Assembly: GCA_004557195.1 (NCBI GenBank)
Contig: SFER01000007.1
Location: 1-25,572 of the forward strand
Source: Bacteroidales bacterium
Lineage (GTDB): Bacteria; Bacteroidota; Bacteroidia; Bacteroidales; Muribaculaceae
Reading direction: 5' to 3'
Length of the DNA stretch: 25,572 bases
Positions 16,751 to 24,543 of the stretch are shown piece by piece; within the stretch, counting starts at the first letter, position 1, and each line of letters opens with the position of its first letter. A program made the position numbers and the translations under genes. The notes under the pieces were generated by a model, which did no database searches, was not told where the DNA came from, and worked only from the letters and a program-made list of their open reading frames with translations.

Positions 16751-16782
16751 ATCTTTCACTTTTACTGCAAAATTAATTCAAT
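16748..16782 (-). repeat. 35-bp direct repeat, copy at the regulator remnant
   Basis: Identical to 16240-16274 and in the same orientation. It covers the remnant's start codon, leader and -7 box. The bases on either side differ between the copies, so the identity has sharp edges. Confidence 0.95.
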
Positions 16783-16798
16783 ATCCTGCAAATTCAAA
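16768..16798 (-). promoter_or_regulatory. Bacteroidetes-type promoter for the regulator remnant
   Basis: On the - strand, TTTG at 16798-16795, a 19-base spacer and TAATTTTG at 16775-16768 match the consensus exactly. Only the -7 part is shared with the epimerase promoter through the repeat; the -33 box is independent, yet has the same spacing. Confidence 0.8.
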
Positions 16799-16828
16799 AT
16801 CAAAACACATCTTTTCCCGCCAAGTATC

Positions 16829-16860
16829 TTTGTTTTACTCCCAAAAATATCATATTTTTG
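16829..16860 (+). promoter_or_regulatory. Bacteroidetes-type promoter for the YiiX-like gene
   Basis: TTTG at 16829-16832, a 20-base spacer and TATTTTTG at 16853-16860 precede the ATG at 16880 by 19 bases. The promoter is divergent from that of the regulator remnant, with about 30 bases between the two -33 boxes, so shared control is possible. Confidence 0.7.
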
Positions 16861-16879
16861 CACCAAAATACCTAAAATT

Positions 16880-17506
16880 ATGACACGTTCATTCATCCTT
16901 TCGATATTATCGCTGATTCTTGTCGCCTGCAATAGCGAATTTACACCTCAAAACGGTGACCTGGTGTTCCGTGTCGGAAACACCGATTTCTCTTCCGCAA
17001 TCAAAAGCGCCACATCGCGCGACAAAGACATCCCATACACTCATGTGGGTATCGTGTGGGTTCACGGCGACACAATTTCCATAATCGAGGCGGGCGACAC
17101 CGCTGTATCGGTTACCCCCTACGGCCAATTTATAAATGCCGCAATGCGCGACGGAGACCGCCTGTTTGCGACCGTTTCTCGTGTCGATATCGACCGGGAA
17201 CTTCGTGATGCCGCCGTAGGTAGAGCGCTAACATTCCTCGGACAGCCCTACGACAACGCATTTACCGTTGATAATGGAATGATGTATTGCACCGAACTCG
17301 TGTGGGAAGCATATCGCGACGCATCGGGCAACCGCATTTTCCCGGCATCGCCCATGAACTTCTATGCTGCCGACGGAACTCTATCTCCATATTGGGTGAA
17401 ACACTTCGAGGCACTTGGCATCGACATCCCGCAAGGCGAGCCGGGCACCAACCCCGTAGAGATGTCCAAAGACCCCCACATCACCCCCATCCACTACTAT
17501 TTCTAA
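16880..17506 (+). CDS. YiiX/YebB-like NlpC/P60-type cysteine hydrolase lipoprotein
   Basis: This 208-residue protein has a lipoprotein signal peptide with lipobox LVAC (Cys17). It then shows the permuted papain-like pattern of YiiX/YebB proteins: GDLVFRVG near residue 26, the catalytic histidine in THVGIVW (His55), and the catalytic cysteine in MYCTELVW (Cys137). Such proteins are thought to cut amide or ester bonds in cell-envelope or lipid substrates; the substrate here is unknown. It is a single gene on the + strand, placed between two - strand nonulosonate operons and divergent from the regulator remnant. No partner gene is next to it. Confidence 0.87.
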   Translation: MTRSFILSILSLILVACNSEFTPQNGDLVFRVGNTDFSSAIKSATSRDKDIPYTHVGIVWVHGDTISIIEAGDTAVSVTPYGQFINAAMRDGDRLFATVSRVDIDRELRDAAVGRALTFLGQPYDNAFTVDNGMMYCTELVWEAYRDASGNRIFPASPMNFYAADGTLSPYWVKHFEALGIDIPQGEPGTNPVEMSKDPHITPIHYYF

Positions 17507-17672
17507 CCCCATCCGACTACACTTTTTTGATTTTTTGTGGCAAAGATAGGGCATAGCGATGCGGGGCGCGTGCAGATTGCGCCGATTTTGGGGATTTAAC
17601 CTGATTTTAACGTGCTATCTTGCGCTTGAGGATTCAAGGGGCGCAATGAACAGGTGCACCCACTTCGGGTTG

Positions 17673-17696
17673 CCGCCTCTCGACGGGGAGAGGCGG
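17673..17696. terminator. GC-rich hairpin in the 17507-17716 intergenic stretch
   Basis: CCGCCTCTC and GAGAGGCGG pair perfectly around a six-base loop. The hairpin lies between the converging YiiX-like gene and the small membrane protein gene, 20 bases from the latter's stop. No long T tract follows. A weaker GGCGC/GCGCC stem sits at 17565-17583. The 210-base stretch contains no other recognisable feature. Confidence 0.5.
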
Positions 17697-17716
17697 TCCA
17701 ATTCTGTTCCCGGTTG

Positions 17717-18007
17717 TTATGCTGTGATTATTGAGTAGAGACTCTTAATCATGAAATAGAGCAGGGCAAAAATCAGTGTGATTTTGCGGTATAAAGGTAT
17801 GTTTTTCGACAGGACAAGATAGGTCGAAAATGCAACCCCAAAAATTGTGATTAAGGTTACAAGCACTATCTCAAGCCACGAGGCAAAGTGGAATATTATT
17901 CCCAGGTCGAAAATGATGTACAGTGCAAGAAACAGCGTGAATCCGTAACTCGCAATGCGGCGTGCACCCTCTTTCGGGTCGCCCTGAGTGTTGTTTACAG
18001 GTGTCAT
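17717..18007 (-). CDS. Small integral membrane protein of unknown function
   Basis: The 96-residue product has a short polar N-terminus (about 20 residues) and three predicted membrane segments (about 22-42, 45-68 and 76-94). I recognise no family. It starts six bases after the neuB stop and is therefore most likely the last gene of the legB operon. It carries few charged residues apart from KNIPLYRK between segments two and three. Co-transcription suggests a link with nonulosonate use or export, but this is only positional. The frame is supported by good membrane-protein composition and tight spacing. Confidence 0.65.
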   Translation of the reverse strand: MTPVNNTQGDPKEGARRIASYGFTLFLALYIIFDLGIIFHFASWLEIVLVTLITIFGVAFSTYLVLSKNIPLYRKITLIFALLYFMIKSLYSIITA

Positions 18008-18013
18008 AGTCTT

Positions 18014-19027
18014 CTATATTTCAATTAGTTCGTCATATTTGAAATTGCGTTTAGCCTTTGTGCCAATCACGCTGTCCCATTGCATGGGCGAGATGCCGTT
18101 TCCGGGGCGTTTCACGGTGATGTTTTCCTCGGTTAGTGTCTCCCCTTCGGCAATGTCGCGTGCAGCCACAATGCTCTTGCGAGCCACAATCTTGTTGGGT
18201 GTTTCGGATGGCGACGACTCTTTGCGAGTGCTTCCTATCGCCACCTCTACATTGCGAATTGCATCGACCATTGCCTTCAGTTCATCGGGTGTGAGCGACG
18301 CCTTGTGGTCGGGACCTTTCATCCCCTTGTCGAGGGTGAAATGCTTCTCTATCACCTTAGCGCCCATTGCCACTGCAGCGATAGGAATCTCGATTCCCAG
18401 AGTGTGGTCACTATAGCCGATTCGAGTGCCAAACACATGCTTCATAGTGTTCATTGCCTGCAAGTTGACATCCTCGTAAGGCGTGGGATATTGAGTGTTG
18501 CAATGCAGCAATGTGATATCCTCGCGCTTCAGTCCGCCTTTCTCCAGCACCTCGATTGCAGCGGCAATATCCTCGATATCGCTCATGCCGGTTGACATTA
18601 TCACCTTGCGGTGTTTCGATGCAATTTTGCGAAGATAGGGGAGGTTGGTAATTTCTCCCGAGGGTATCTTATAATAGTCCATATCGAGTTCCTCGAGGCA
18701 GTCGATCGACACTAAATCGAAAGGCGTGCTCAAGAAACCGATGCCCTCCTTGTCGCAAATCTCCTTCAGAGGTTTGTAGTCGGTCAATGGCAAATGTATA
18801 GCGCGGCACATCTCGAGTTGCGACTCTTCATTGCCGGTGGTTTCTTTCTGGTATTCCGCTTTGGGAGCGAATGTAGAAATCACCAATTCAGGCACTGCAG
18901 TTTGGAATTTCACATAGTCGGCACCTGCATTTTTTGCCTCCTTTATCATCCTCACCGCGGTGTCGTAGTCGCCGTTGTGATTCACGCCAGCCTCGGCAAT
19001 AATTATCACTTTATCTGTTTTTTCCAT
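18014..19027 (-). CDS. neuB: Nonulosonate synthase (N-acetylneuraminate or legionaminate synthase, NeuB/LegI family)
   Basis: NeuB-family enzymes condense phosphoenolpyruvate with a six-carbon amino sugar to form a nine-carbon nonulosonic acid. The 337-residue length is standard. Visible motifs are IIAEAGVNHNGDYDTA at the start, ADYVKFQT, STPFD, KIPSGEITN, LLHCNTQYPTP, GYSDHTLG and EKHFTLDKGMKGPDH. The last about 60 residues form the SAF (antifreeze-like) domain. The start overlaps the upstream ATP-grasp gene by 17 bases, and the small membrane protein follows after six. With LegB in the same operon, the product is more likely legionaminic acid or a relative than sialic acid. The name here reflects family, not proven substrate. 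Confidence 0.92.
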   Translation of the reverse strand: MEKTDKVIIIAEAGVNHNGDYDTAVRMIKEAKNAGADYVKFQTAVPELVISTFAPKAEYQKETTGNEESQLEMCRAIHLPLTDYKPLKEICDKEGIGFLSTPFDLVSIDCLEELDMDYYKIPSGEITNLPYLRKIASKHRKVIMSTGMSDIEDIAAAIEVLEKGGLKREDITLLHCNTQYPTPYEDVNLQAMNTMKHVFGTRIGYSDHTLGIEIPIAAVAMGAKVIEKHFTLDKGMKGPDHKASLTPDELKAMVDAIRNVEVAIGSTRKESSPSETPNKIVARKSIVAARDIAEGETLTEENITVKRPGNGISPMQWDSVIGTKAKRNFKYDELIEI

Positions 19028-19979
19028 CGTTGAAAAACATTACTTCTTTGAAATATCTTGTCATCAGCGCCCCATCGCGCCACACATTGGCTTTCGGCAC
19101 AGGCTCGTTTAGCGCATCGAGAAGTATCATCTTGGCAATATCGGCACCGGCGCATATCGAACAAATCACACCACCGCCGAGCCTTGGATTTATCTCCATC
19201 AGCAGAAATTCTCCCGTCTCCTTGTCGTGGATAAACTGCAGTGTAACGGCACCTCGCAGCCCGAGAGCCTCGATAGTCTTGTGTCCCAGTGATATAAGTT
19301 GCGGGATGCGGCAAGTTATGGTCCTCACCACCTCTCCGCCCGCTGTCTCTATGCGCTGACGCGGAACAACACACTTTATCTCGCCGTCGTGCTCTCCTAT
19401 ATAACAATCCAGCGTGAATTCTTCCCGCTTGGCGATGTATTTTTGTATGAGGTAGTCTTCGGGATTGGCGATTTTAGCGGCTTTGAGTTCATCCTCATTC
19501 TCCACCACTTTGATTCCTTTGGATGCCGAGCCCCTGCGCGGCTTGAAAATGGCGGGATACTTCAAATTTTCTATGCTGTAGGTCTCGGGAATCGGTAGTC
19601 CGCAACGCTCAAATTCCTTTGCCGCCTCCACCTTGTCAAACATCTTTTCTGACACCTCGATAGGGGATAGAGGCGCGAATAAATGCGGATATTTCTGCTT
19701 GCATAGCCCTGCAATTTTTATTGCCGGGTCGATAAACGGAAGTATCACATCGGCTTGTATCGACTTTATCAGGTCGTTAATTTCGGGTATTGCGCCCTCA
19801 TCGTCATAGCGTTTTCCCACGATAACTTTCCCAATCGACGCAATCGGTTGCCGGCGGTCGAGTTCGTGGCTGAATATTTGCACATCGAGTTCGAGTTCGC
19901 GTCCTGCCCTAATGAGTTGCTCGCCCATGGACACGCGTTTGCTCCCTCCGAGCATCAATATCGTGAATAATCTGCTCAT
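19011..19979 (-). CDS. ATP-grasp ligase, CarB-like, in a nonulosonate operon
   Basis: This 322-residue cytoplasmic protein has an N-terminal Rossmann-like preATP-grasp part (FTILMLGGSKRVSMGEQL), an ATP-binding loop (FKPRRGSASKGI) and the metal-binding signature LMEINPRLGGGVI followed by ICAGADIAKMIL. It looks like stand-alone CarB-like carboxylate-amine or carboxylate-thiol ligases. It overlaps the legB stop by four bases (ATGA) and its own stop lies 17 bases inside neuB, so its production is tied to both. Standard sialic or legionaminic acid routes need no such enzyme. It may attach an amino acid or other group to the sugar or a precursor; the substrate is unknown. Confidence 0.83.
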   Translation of the reverse strand: MSRLFTILMLGGSKRVSMGEQLIRAGRELELDVQIFSHELDRRQPIASIGKVIVGKRYDDEGAIPEINDLIKSIQADVILPFIDPAIKIAGLCKQKYPHLFAPLSPIEVSEKMFDKVEAAKEFERCGLPIPETYSIENLKYPAIFKPRRGSASKGIKVVENEDELKAAKIANPEDYLIQKYIAKREEFTLDCYIGEHDGEIKCVVPRQRIETAGGEVVRTITCRIPQLISLGHKTIEALGLRGAVTLQFIHDKETGEFLLMEINPRLGGGVICSICAGADIAKMILLDALNEPVPKANVWRDGALMTRYFKEVMFFNDGKNR

Positions 19980-20953
19980 TGATTGTATATATCGTACTTG
20001 TATTTCTTTAGATTCTCTTTGTCGCTAAACCATTTTATGGTCTCCTCAAGCCCCTTGCGAATGTCGTATTGCGGTCGCCAGTCGGTGAGGCTTGTAATCT
20101 TGGTGTTGTCGCCCCACAGCCTGAACACTTCGCTCTTTCCGGGGCGAAGACGTTGTGCATCTTGCACCCATTCAACATCAGCACCCATGATTTCGGCAAT
20201 CAATTTCAGGGTGTCAGCCATCGAGATTTCGCTGTTGGTGGAGATGTTAATTTCTTCACCCTCAATCCCTTCGGCTTTAGCGAGAGCTAAGAAGCCGCGG
20301 CAGGTGTCTTTCACGAAGTTGAAGTCGCGAGTAGGGGAGAGGTCCCCCACTTTTATCTGCCTTACACCGTTGGCAATCTGAGTGATGATTGTGGGTATGA
20401 TAGCGCGTGCCGATTGCCGCGGACCGTAGGTGTTAAACGGACGGGCAATCACCACAGGAAGGTTGAAAGCGTTGTAAAAACTCTTGGCGATAGCGTCGGC
20501 GCCTATCTTTGTCGCCGAATAGGGCGACTGAGGCTGCTTGGGGTGCTTCTCATCGATGGGAACGTATTGCGCCGTGCCATAAACCTCGCTCGTTGAGGTT
20601 ACTATCAAGCGCCTCACGCCCATGTCGCGCGCTGCCTGGCACATGTTGAGCGTACCCTTGATATTGGTATCCACATAGCTGTCGGGCGCTATGTAGCTAT
20701 AAGGTATCGCTATGAGTGCCGCAAGGTGGAACACGGTATCTACATCCTTAGATATATGTCGGCAGAAATTCGGGTCGCGCACATCGCCACACACCACTTC
20801 AAGTGCCGGATGCTTGATATCCTCGAGCCACCCCCAGTTGTTGAATGAGTTGTATTGGCTCAACGCTCTCACGGCATAGCCTTCCGAGAGAAGCAACTCG
20901 GTGAGATGCGAACCGATAAAGCCGTCGGCACCTGTTACTAATACTTTCTTCAT
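19976..20953 (-). CDS. legB: NAD-dependent sugar-nucleotide 4,6-dehydratase, LegB type
   Basis: I chose the ATG at 20953 (MKKVLVTGADGFIGSH); an upstream in-frame start at 20989 lies within the promoter. The 325-residue protein is an extended SDR enzyme with the NAD-binding TGADGFIG motif, a STSEVYG serine segment, and YSATK with Tyr145 and Lys149. Stretches such as YNSFNNWGWL, ALIAIPYSY and GPRQSARAIIPT are very characteristic of LegB, which removes water from a nucleotide-linked GlcNAc as the first step to legionaminic acid. It is the first gene of the operon, with a consensus promoter just upstream. The aminotransferase (LegC) usually found next to LegB is missing here. Confidence 0.9.
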   Translation of the reverse strand: MKKVLVTGADGFIGSHLTELLLSEGYAVRALSQYNSFNNWGWLEDIKHPALEVVCGDVRDPNFCRHISKDVDTVFHLAALIAIPYSYIAPDSYVDTNIKGTLNMCQAARDMGVRRLIVTSTSEVYGTAQYVPIDEKHPKQPQSPYSATKIGADAIAKSFYNAFNLPVVIARPFNTYGPRQSARAIIPTIITQIANGVRQIKVGDLSPTRDFNFVKDTCRGFLALAKAEGIEGEEINISTNSEISMADTLKLIAEIMGADVEWVQDAQRLRPGKSEVFRLWGDNTKITSLTDWRPQYDIRKGLEETIKWFSDKENLKKYKYDIYNQ

Positions 20954-20977
20954 GTCTTTTTCTCTATTTATGTTCCC

Positions 20978-21009
20978 CAAAGGTAGCAATTATGCTTCAA
21001 TGGAGCAAA
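20978..21009 (-). promoter_or_regulatory. Bacteroidetes-type promoter for the legB operon
   Basis: On the - strand, TTTG at 21009-21006, a 20-base spacer and TACCTTTG at 20985-20978 match the consensus. It begins only six bases after the alkD stop, so the legB operon is transcribed independently even though the genes run in the same direction. Confidence 0.8.
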
Positions 21010-21015
21010 TTTTTG

Positions 21016-21723
21016 TTATTTTCGCAGCGACATAAGCCTCATTCGTTCATCTTTGTCGAGGTGTTCTATCGCATATCGCAGTGTTGTGCGAGCCATTGTC
21101 GGTGCATTGGCTTCGAGGTAGTCCATCATCAGCGACCTGTTTTTCTTCCCAATCTCGCGGAGCATCCAGCCGCTCACCTTCTGAATCAAGTCGTGCTCGT
21201 GGTTCTTGAATCGGTCGATAAGTTCGAAAGCGATTTCGGGTTTCCCTGCCCGGATATGGGCAAGCGTGGCGACAATCGCAATGCGCGTCTCCCACAAGTT
21301 GCCACTTTCGGCAAGACGCATCAGAATCTCATGGTGACGATCGATGGTGTATTCGCCGATAATCTTCGGTGCCGAGAGGTCAACGAGGTCCCAGTTGTTG
21401 ATGCCGGCGGTATTCGCCAGGTAGAACCGGACAATCTCCTCTCGTTCGCTCTTGATTTTTCGGTAACGCTCCACCAAAGCAAGTAGCGCGCTCAACCGGT
21501 GCTCGTGCACCTGCGACTCGAGCATCTCCTTTATCACCTCCATCGGTTGGTCGAATTTGCGCTTTGCCACCGCCCGGTTGTCGGGAACCGTAACTCCGAT
21601 AAAAACATCACCTTCGCCATATTCCCCCTTGCCGGTTTTGAAAAATGACGACAGCACTGCTATCTTTTCGGGACGGGCAACTTCGGCGAGTTGCGATTGC
21701 CATTTTTGTGTTGCTTCTTTCAT
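21016..21723 (-). CDS. DNA alkylation repair glycosylase, AlkD type
   Basis: I chose the ATG at 21723 (MKEATQKW), since the longer in-frame form begins before the -7 box at 21740. The 235-residue all-helical protein has the HEAT-like repeat pattern of AlkD, which excises bulky or cationic alkylated bases without flipping them. The three residues that line the DNA lesion in Bacillus cereus AlkD have clear counterparts: Trp111 and Asp115 in NNWDLVD, and Trp186 in VSGWMLREIG. It is a single gene, divergent from the SpmAB-like gene and unrelated to the downstream legB operon. Confidence 0.92.
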   Translation of the reverse strand: MKEATQKWQSQLAEVARPEKIAVLSSFFKTGKGEYGEGDVFIGVTVPDNRAVAKRKFDQPMEVIKEMLESQVHEHRLSALLALVERYRKIKSEREEIVRFYLANTAGINNWDLVDLSAPKIIGEYTIDRHHEILMRLAESGNLWETRIAIVATLAHIRAGKPEIAFELIDRFKNHEHDLIQKVSGWMLREIGKKNRSLMMDYLEANAPTMARTTLRYAIEHLDKDERMRLMSLRK

Positions 21724-21739
21724 TATTGCAAATTTTTCA

Positions 21740-21747
21740 CAAAGATA
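21740..21747 (-). promoter_or_regulatory. -7 box for the AlkD-type gene
   Basis: TATCTTTG on the - strand lies 16 bases before the ATG at 21723. No TTTG is present at the correct -33 distance (one lies only 11 bases upstream of the box). It supports the shorter start codon. Confidence 0.55.
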
Positions 21748-21982
21748 CTTCCTTTTGTCAAATCTCATTAAAAATTGCCGTTTTTTGTGCCGAAATTTCT
21801 TGCCAACTATCCACGCTCCTTCAAATTTTAAATTCTCAAGCGGTGTCTATGCTCGCTATTGCGCTGAAAATCACTTAGATTGCCCCATTTTTCGCTCCTC
21901 GGCAAATCGACTCGAAAAATTTGCGCTTCCACACTCCTCTTTAAAAATTGAACTAACGATGGCAAATTTCATAGTTTTTATG

Positions 21983-21990
21983 TACATTTG
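21983..21990 (+). promoter_or_regulatory. -7 box for the SpmAB-like gene
   Basis: TACATTTG matches TAnnTTTG and lies 30 bases before the ATG at 22021. A clear -33 box is absent. The 297 bases between the two divergent starts (21724-22020) otherwise show only AT-rich sequence with no supported gene. Confidence 0.5.
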
Positions 21991-22020
21991 CATTTTATTG
22001 TTCAATCTGAGTTTTCGACT

Positions 22021-23253
22021 ATGGTATTAAACTACATTTGGGTAGCATTCTTCGTAATTGCATTTGCTGTCGCTCTTGGAAAATCGATTGCCACCGGCGA
22101 CCTCTCGATATGGAGCACGATAATGGATTCGTCGTTCTCCTCTGCCGCCACCGCATTCGACATCTCTATCGGGCTTACCGGTATTCTTGCTTTGTGGATG
22201 GGCTTGATGAGAATCGGAGAGAAGGGCGGAGTGATTCAATTTTTCGGCAGACTCATCAGTCCGCTGTTTTCCCGCCTGTTTCCCGGAATCCCCAAAGGGC
22301 ATCCGGCTATGGGAGCGATATTCATGAACGTCTCCGCCAACATGCTCGGACTCGATAATGCCGCCACACCGCTCGGATTGAAAGCGATGCAGGAATTGCA
22401 GTCGCTCAACGACAAGAAAGACACAGCCAGCGATGCGATGCTCATGTTTCTCATCCTTAACGCCTCGGGATTGTGCCTAATTCCGATAGGTGTGATGATG
22501 TATCGTTCGCAATGCGGCGCTTCAAGCCCCACCGATGTGTTTATGCCGATTCTTGTGGCTACATTCGTCTCCACGCTTGTCGGAATAATCGCACTCTGCT
22601 TCAAGCAGAAAATCAATCTGCTCAATCGAGTGCTTCTCACATGGCTCACATGCATCACTGCAGCGATTGTTGCCCTTGTGTGGTTTGTCTCTTCACTTCC
22701 GCAAGACAAGGTGCAACTCTACTCATCGTTTGCCGCCAACTTCATACTTTTCTCCGTAATCATCGGCTTTTTGCTTGCCGGAATGAAGAACAAAGTGAAC
22801 ATTTTCGACGCATTTATCGATGGTGCGAAGGATGGTTTCAAGACCGCGGTGCTCATTATCCCTTATCTGGTGGCTTTCCTCGTTGCTATCGGTATGCTTC
22901 GTGCTTCGGGCGCGATGGATGTGCTCACCGACGGACTCACTTGGCTTGTAGCCGCGCTTGGTTTTGACGCTGATTGGGTGGGCGCACTCCCCACCATGCT
23001 CATGAAGCCGTTGAGCGGTAGCGGTTCGCGTGGTATGATGGTGGATGTGATGAACACCTACGGTGCCGATGCATTCGTTTCTCGCGTGGCATCGTGCGTT
23101 CAAGGTAGCACCGATACTACATTCTATATTCTCGCTGTCTATTTCGGCAGTGTGGGAATCAAAAAAACTCGTTACGCCGTGCCTTATGCGCTTCTCGCCG
23201 ATATTGTCGGCTCTATCGCCGGCGTTGCTGCTGCATATTTTTTCTTTAGATAA
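22021..23253 (+). CDS. SpmA-SpmB fusion, nucleoside-recognition (Gate) domain membrane protein
   Basis: I chose the ATG at 22021 (MVLNYIWVAFF) rather than a TTG at 21988 that overlaps the -7 box. The 410-residue protein consists of two similar membrane halves. The first resembles spore maturation protein A, with NVSANMLGLDNAATPLGLKAM near residues 114-134; the second resembles SpmB, with a PLSGSGSRGMM segment near 333-343 and STDTTFYILAVYFG. Bacteroidetes do not make spores, and they commonly carry this fused form; its substrate is not established. The WG-repeat gene follows after 12 bases, so the two are probably co-transcribed. Confidence 0.9.
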   Translation: MVLNYIWVAFFVIAFAVALGKSIATGDLSIWSTIMDSSFSSAATAFDISIGLTGILALWMGLMRIGEKGGVIQFFGRLISPLFSRLFPGIPKGHPAMGAIFMNVSANMLGLDNAATPLGLKAMQELQSLNDKKDTASDAMLMFLILNASGLCLIPIGVMMYRSQCGASSPTDVFMPILVATFVSTLVGIIALCFKQKINLLNRVLLTWLTCITAAIVALVWFVSSLPQDKVQLYSSFAANFILFSVIIGFLLAGMKNKVNIFDAFIDGAKDGFKTAVLIIPYLVAFLVAIGMLRASGAMDVLTDGLTWLVAALGFDADWVGALPTMLMKPLSGSGSRGMMVDVMNTYGADAFVSRVASCVQGSTDTTFYILAVYFGSVGIKKTRYAVPYALLADIVGSIAGVAAAYFFFR

Positions 23254-23265
23254 TATTATTTTGCT

Positions 23266-24543
23266 ATGCCGAGAGGAGATATTTTAAAATATGGCAATTA
23301 TGTGTTTGAATTGGTGGAAGTGCCGCCATTTGACTCGGTTCAAATGACCACTTTCCTCGATGGCGCCGCTATTGTCGAGCGTGAAGATGAAGAAGGACAC
23401 TCGCTTTTTGGACTGATAAACAATCATGGAGATTTCGTAATCCCTACAAATTGCCGATATATTGAATATTTGGGGGAGGGTTTATTCTCGGTTTCTCTCG
23501 ATGGAATCGATTGCGATCTCTATGACAGTAAAGGGAATAGGTTGACCAACGAAGGTTATATCGAGCTCGGCGATGCTGCCGATGGCTTTGTGCCGTTCAA
23601 AACCGACGACCTCCTTATGGGATACCTCGATTACAAGGGGAATGTGGTTTTCCCGGCAAAATTTACGACAGCTTATCGTTTCAACGACGGAATAGCCAAG
23701 GTGGAACTTTATAGTCGCAATATCTTATTGACTACATACATCGATACCAACTTAAATTATCCGATGCTCAGCGAGCAGCACGTTTACACGCATATCTCCG
23801 AATTCACCGATGGTTTTGCCACAGTTTGCCCCTTCTCCCAGAAAGGTAGTATTATCATCGACCGCAATTTAAAGCAGGTTTCTCCCGTAGGGAAGGGATA
23901 TTATATATACGAGACTTTAGGGCAGGGGATGTATGTGTGCACCGACCCTGTTCCTAAAGACAAAGTTGATGAATATTTCATCCTTGATGTGAAAAACAAT
24001 CGTCAAATGTCTGTGCCATACAATTTATTGGTTTTGGCGAACTATACCACCACCGATAGCGGCTTGATTGTGCTCTCTTACAACGGTTATAGCGACCGTT
24101 TCTGCACTTTTATCGACCTTGAGAAGCAAGAAATACGCATCACAGAATATGACTATTTCCTCAATGGTTACGATGGCTACTACTTGGCGCGTCGCAAAGG
24201 CTTGTGGACTGTCCTTTCGCCCGATTTAACCGAAGTTACCGGCTTTTTTAAGTTTATAATTGCCGCCGATTCGTTTGTCGCGGTTGTTAAGGATTCGGCA
24301 AACGACTTTCTTTATGCGTCGGTGGATGGCAATCCTGTCCCCTCAAAGCATTACCGTTATGCAGGCTTGTTCAACCACGGATTGGCGATTGTGTCGCAAT
24401 GCAAGGACCATTTCGGTCTTATCGACCGCTCCGGCAATATTGTGGTGCCGATGATGTTTTCACAAATGCAATACTACGAAGAGGGCGTTTATTTCGTCAT
24501 CAAGAACAACCGCCAATATATGCTTCGTGAATTGATGAACTAA
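23266..24543 (+). CDS. WG-repeat protein, cytoplasmic by lack of signal peptide
   Basis: The 425-residue product shows loosely repeated units of about 40-60 residues of the WG type, in which a strand such as FGLINNHGDFVIP, MGYLDYKGNVVFP or FGLIDRSGNIVVP is followed by a less conserved stretch and a DG or EG turn. WG repeats are thought to form beta-propeller- or solenoid-like binding surfaces. No signal peptide or membrane segment is seen. Several repeats lack the typical Trp (Phe or Met instead), so the family is recognisable but diverged. It is probably co-transcribed with the SpmAB-like gene upstream, and its stop codon directly abuts the next WG gene (TAAATG). Function unknown. Confidence 0.82.
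   Translation: MPRGDILKYGNYVFELVEVPPFDSVQMTTFLDGAAIVEREDEEGHSLFGLINNHGDFVIPTNCRYIEYLGEGLFSVSLDGIDCDLYDSKGNRLTNEGYIELGDAADGFVPFKTDDLLMGYLDYKGNVVFPAKFTTAYRFNDGIAKVELYSRNILLTTYIDTNLNYPMLSEQHVYTHISEFTDGFATVCPFSQKGSIIIDRNLKQVSPVGKGYYIYETLGQGMYVCTDPVPKDKVDEYFILDVKNNRQMSVPYNLLVLANYTTTDSGLIVLSYNGYSDRFCTFIDLEKQEIRITEYDYFLNGYDGYYLARRKGLWTVLSPDLTEVTGFFKFIIAADSFVAVVKDSANDFLYASVDGNPVPSKHYRYAGLFNHGLAIVSQCKDHFGLIDRSGNIVVPMMFSQMQYYEEGVYFVIKNNRQYMLRELMN

Noticed and set aside
16240..16782. Invertible promoter of the kind that controls Bacteroides capsule loci
   Set aside because: The two 35-bp copies are direct, not inverted, so recombination would delete rather than flip the segment, and no site-specific recombinase gene is seen.
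16370..16782. Insertion sequence or transposon as the origin of the repeat-flanked cassette
   Set aside because: There is no transposase, no terminal inverted repeat, and 35 bp is too long for a usual target-site duplication. The repeat also includes functional promoter parts.
16880..20953. Capsule or O-antigen cluster with glycosyltransferases
   Set aside because: No glycosyltransferase, flippase or polymerase is present in the window, so only the sugar-precursor genes can be claimed.
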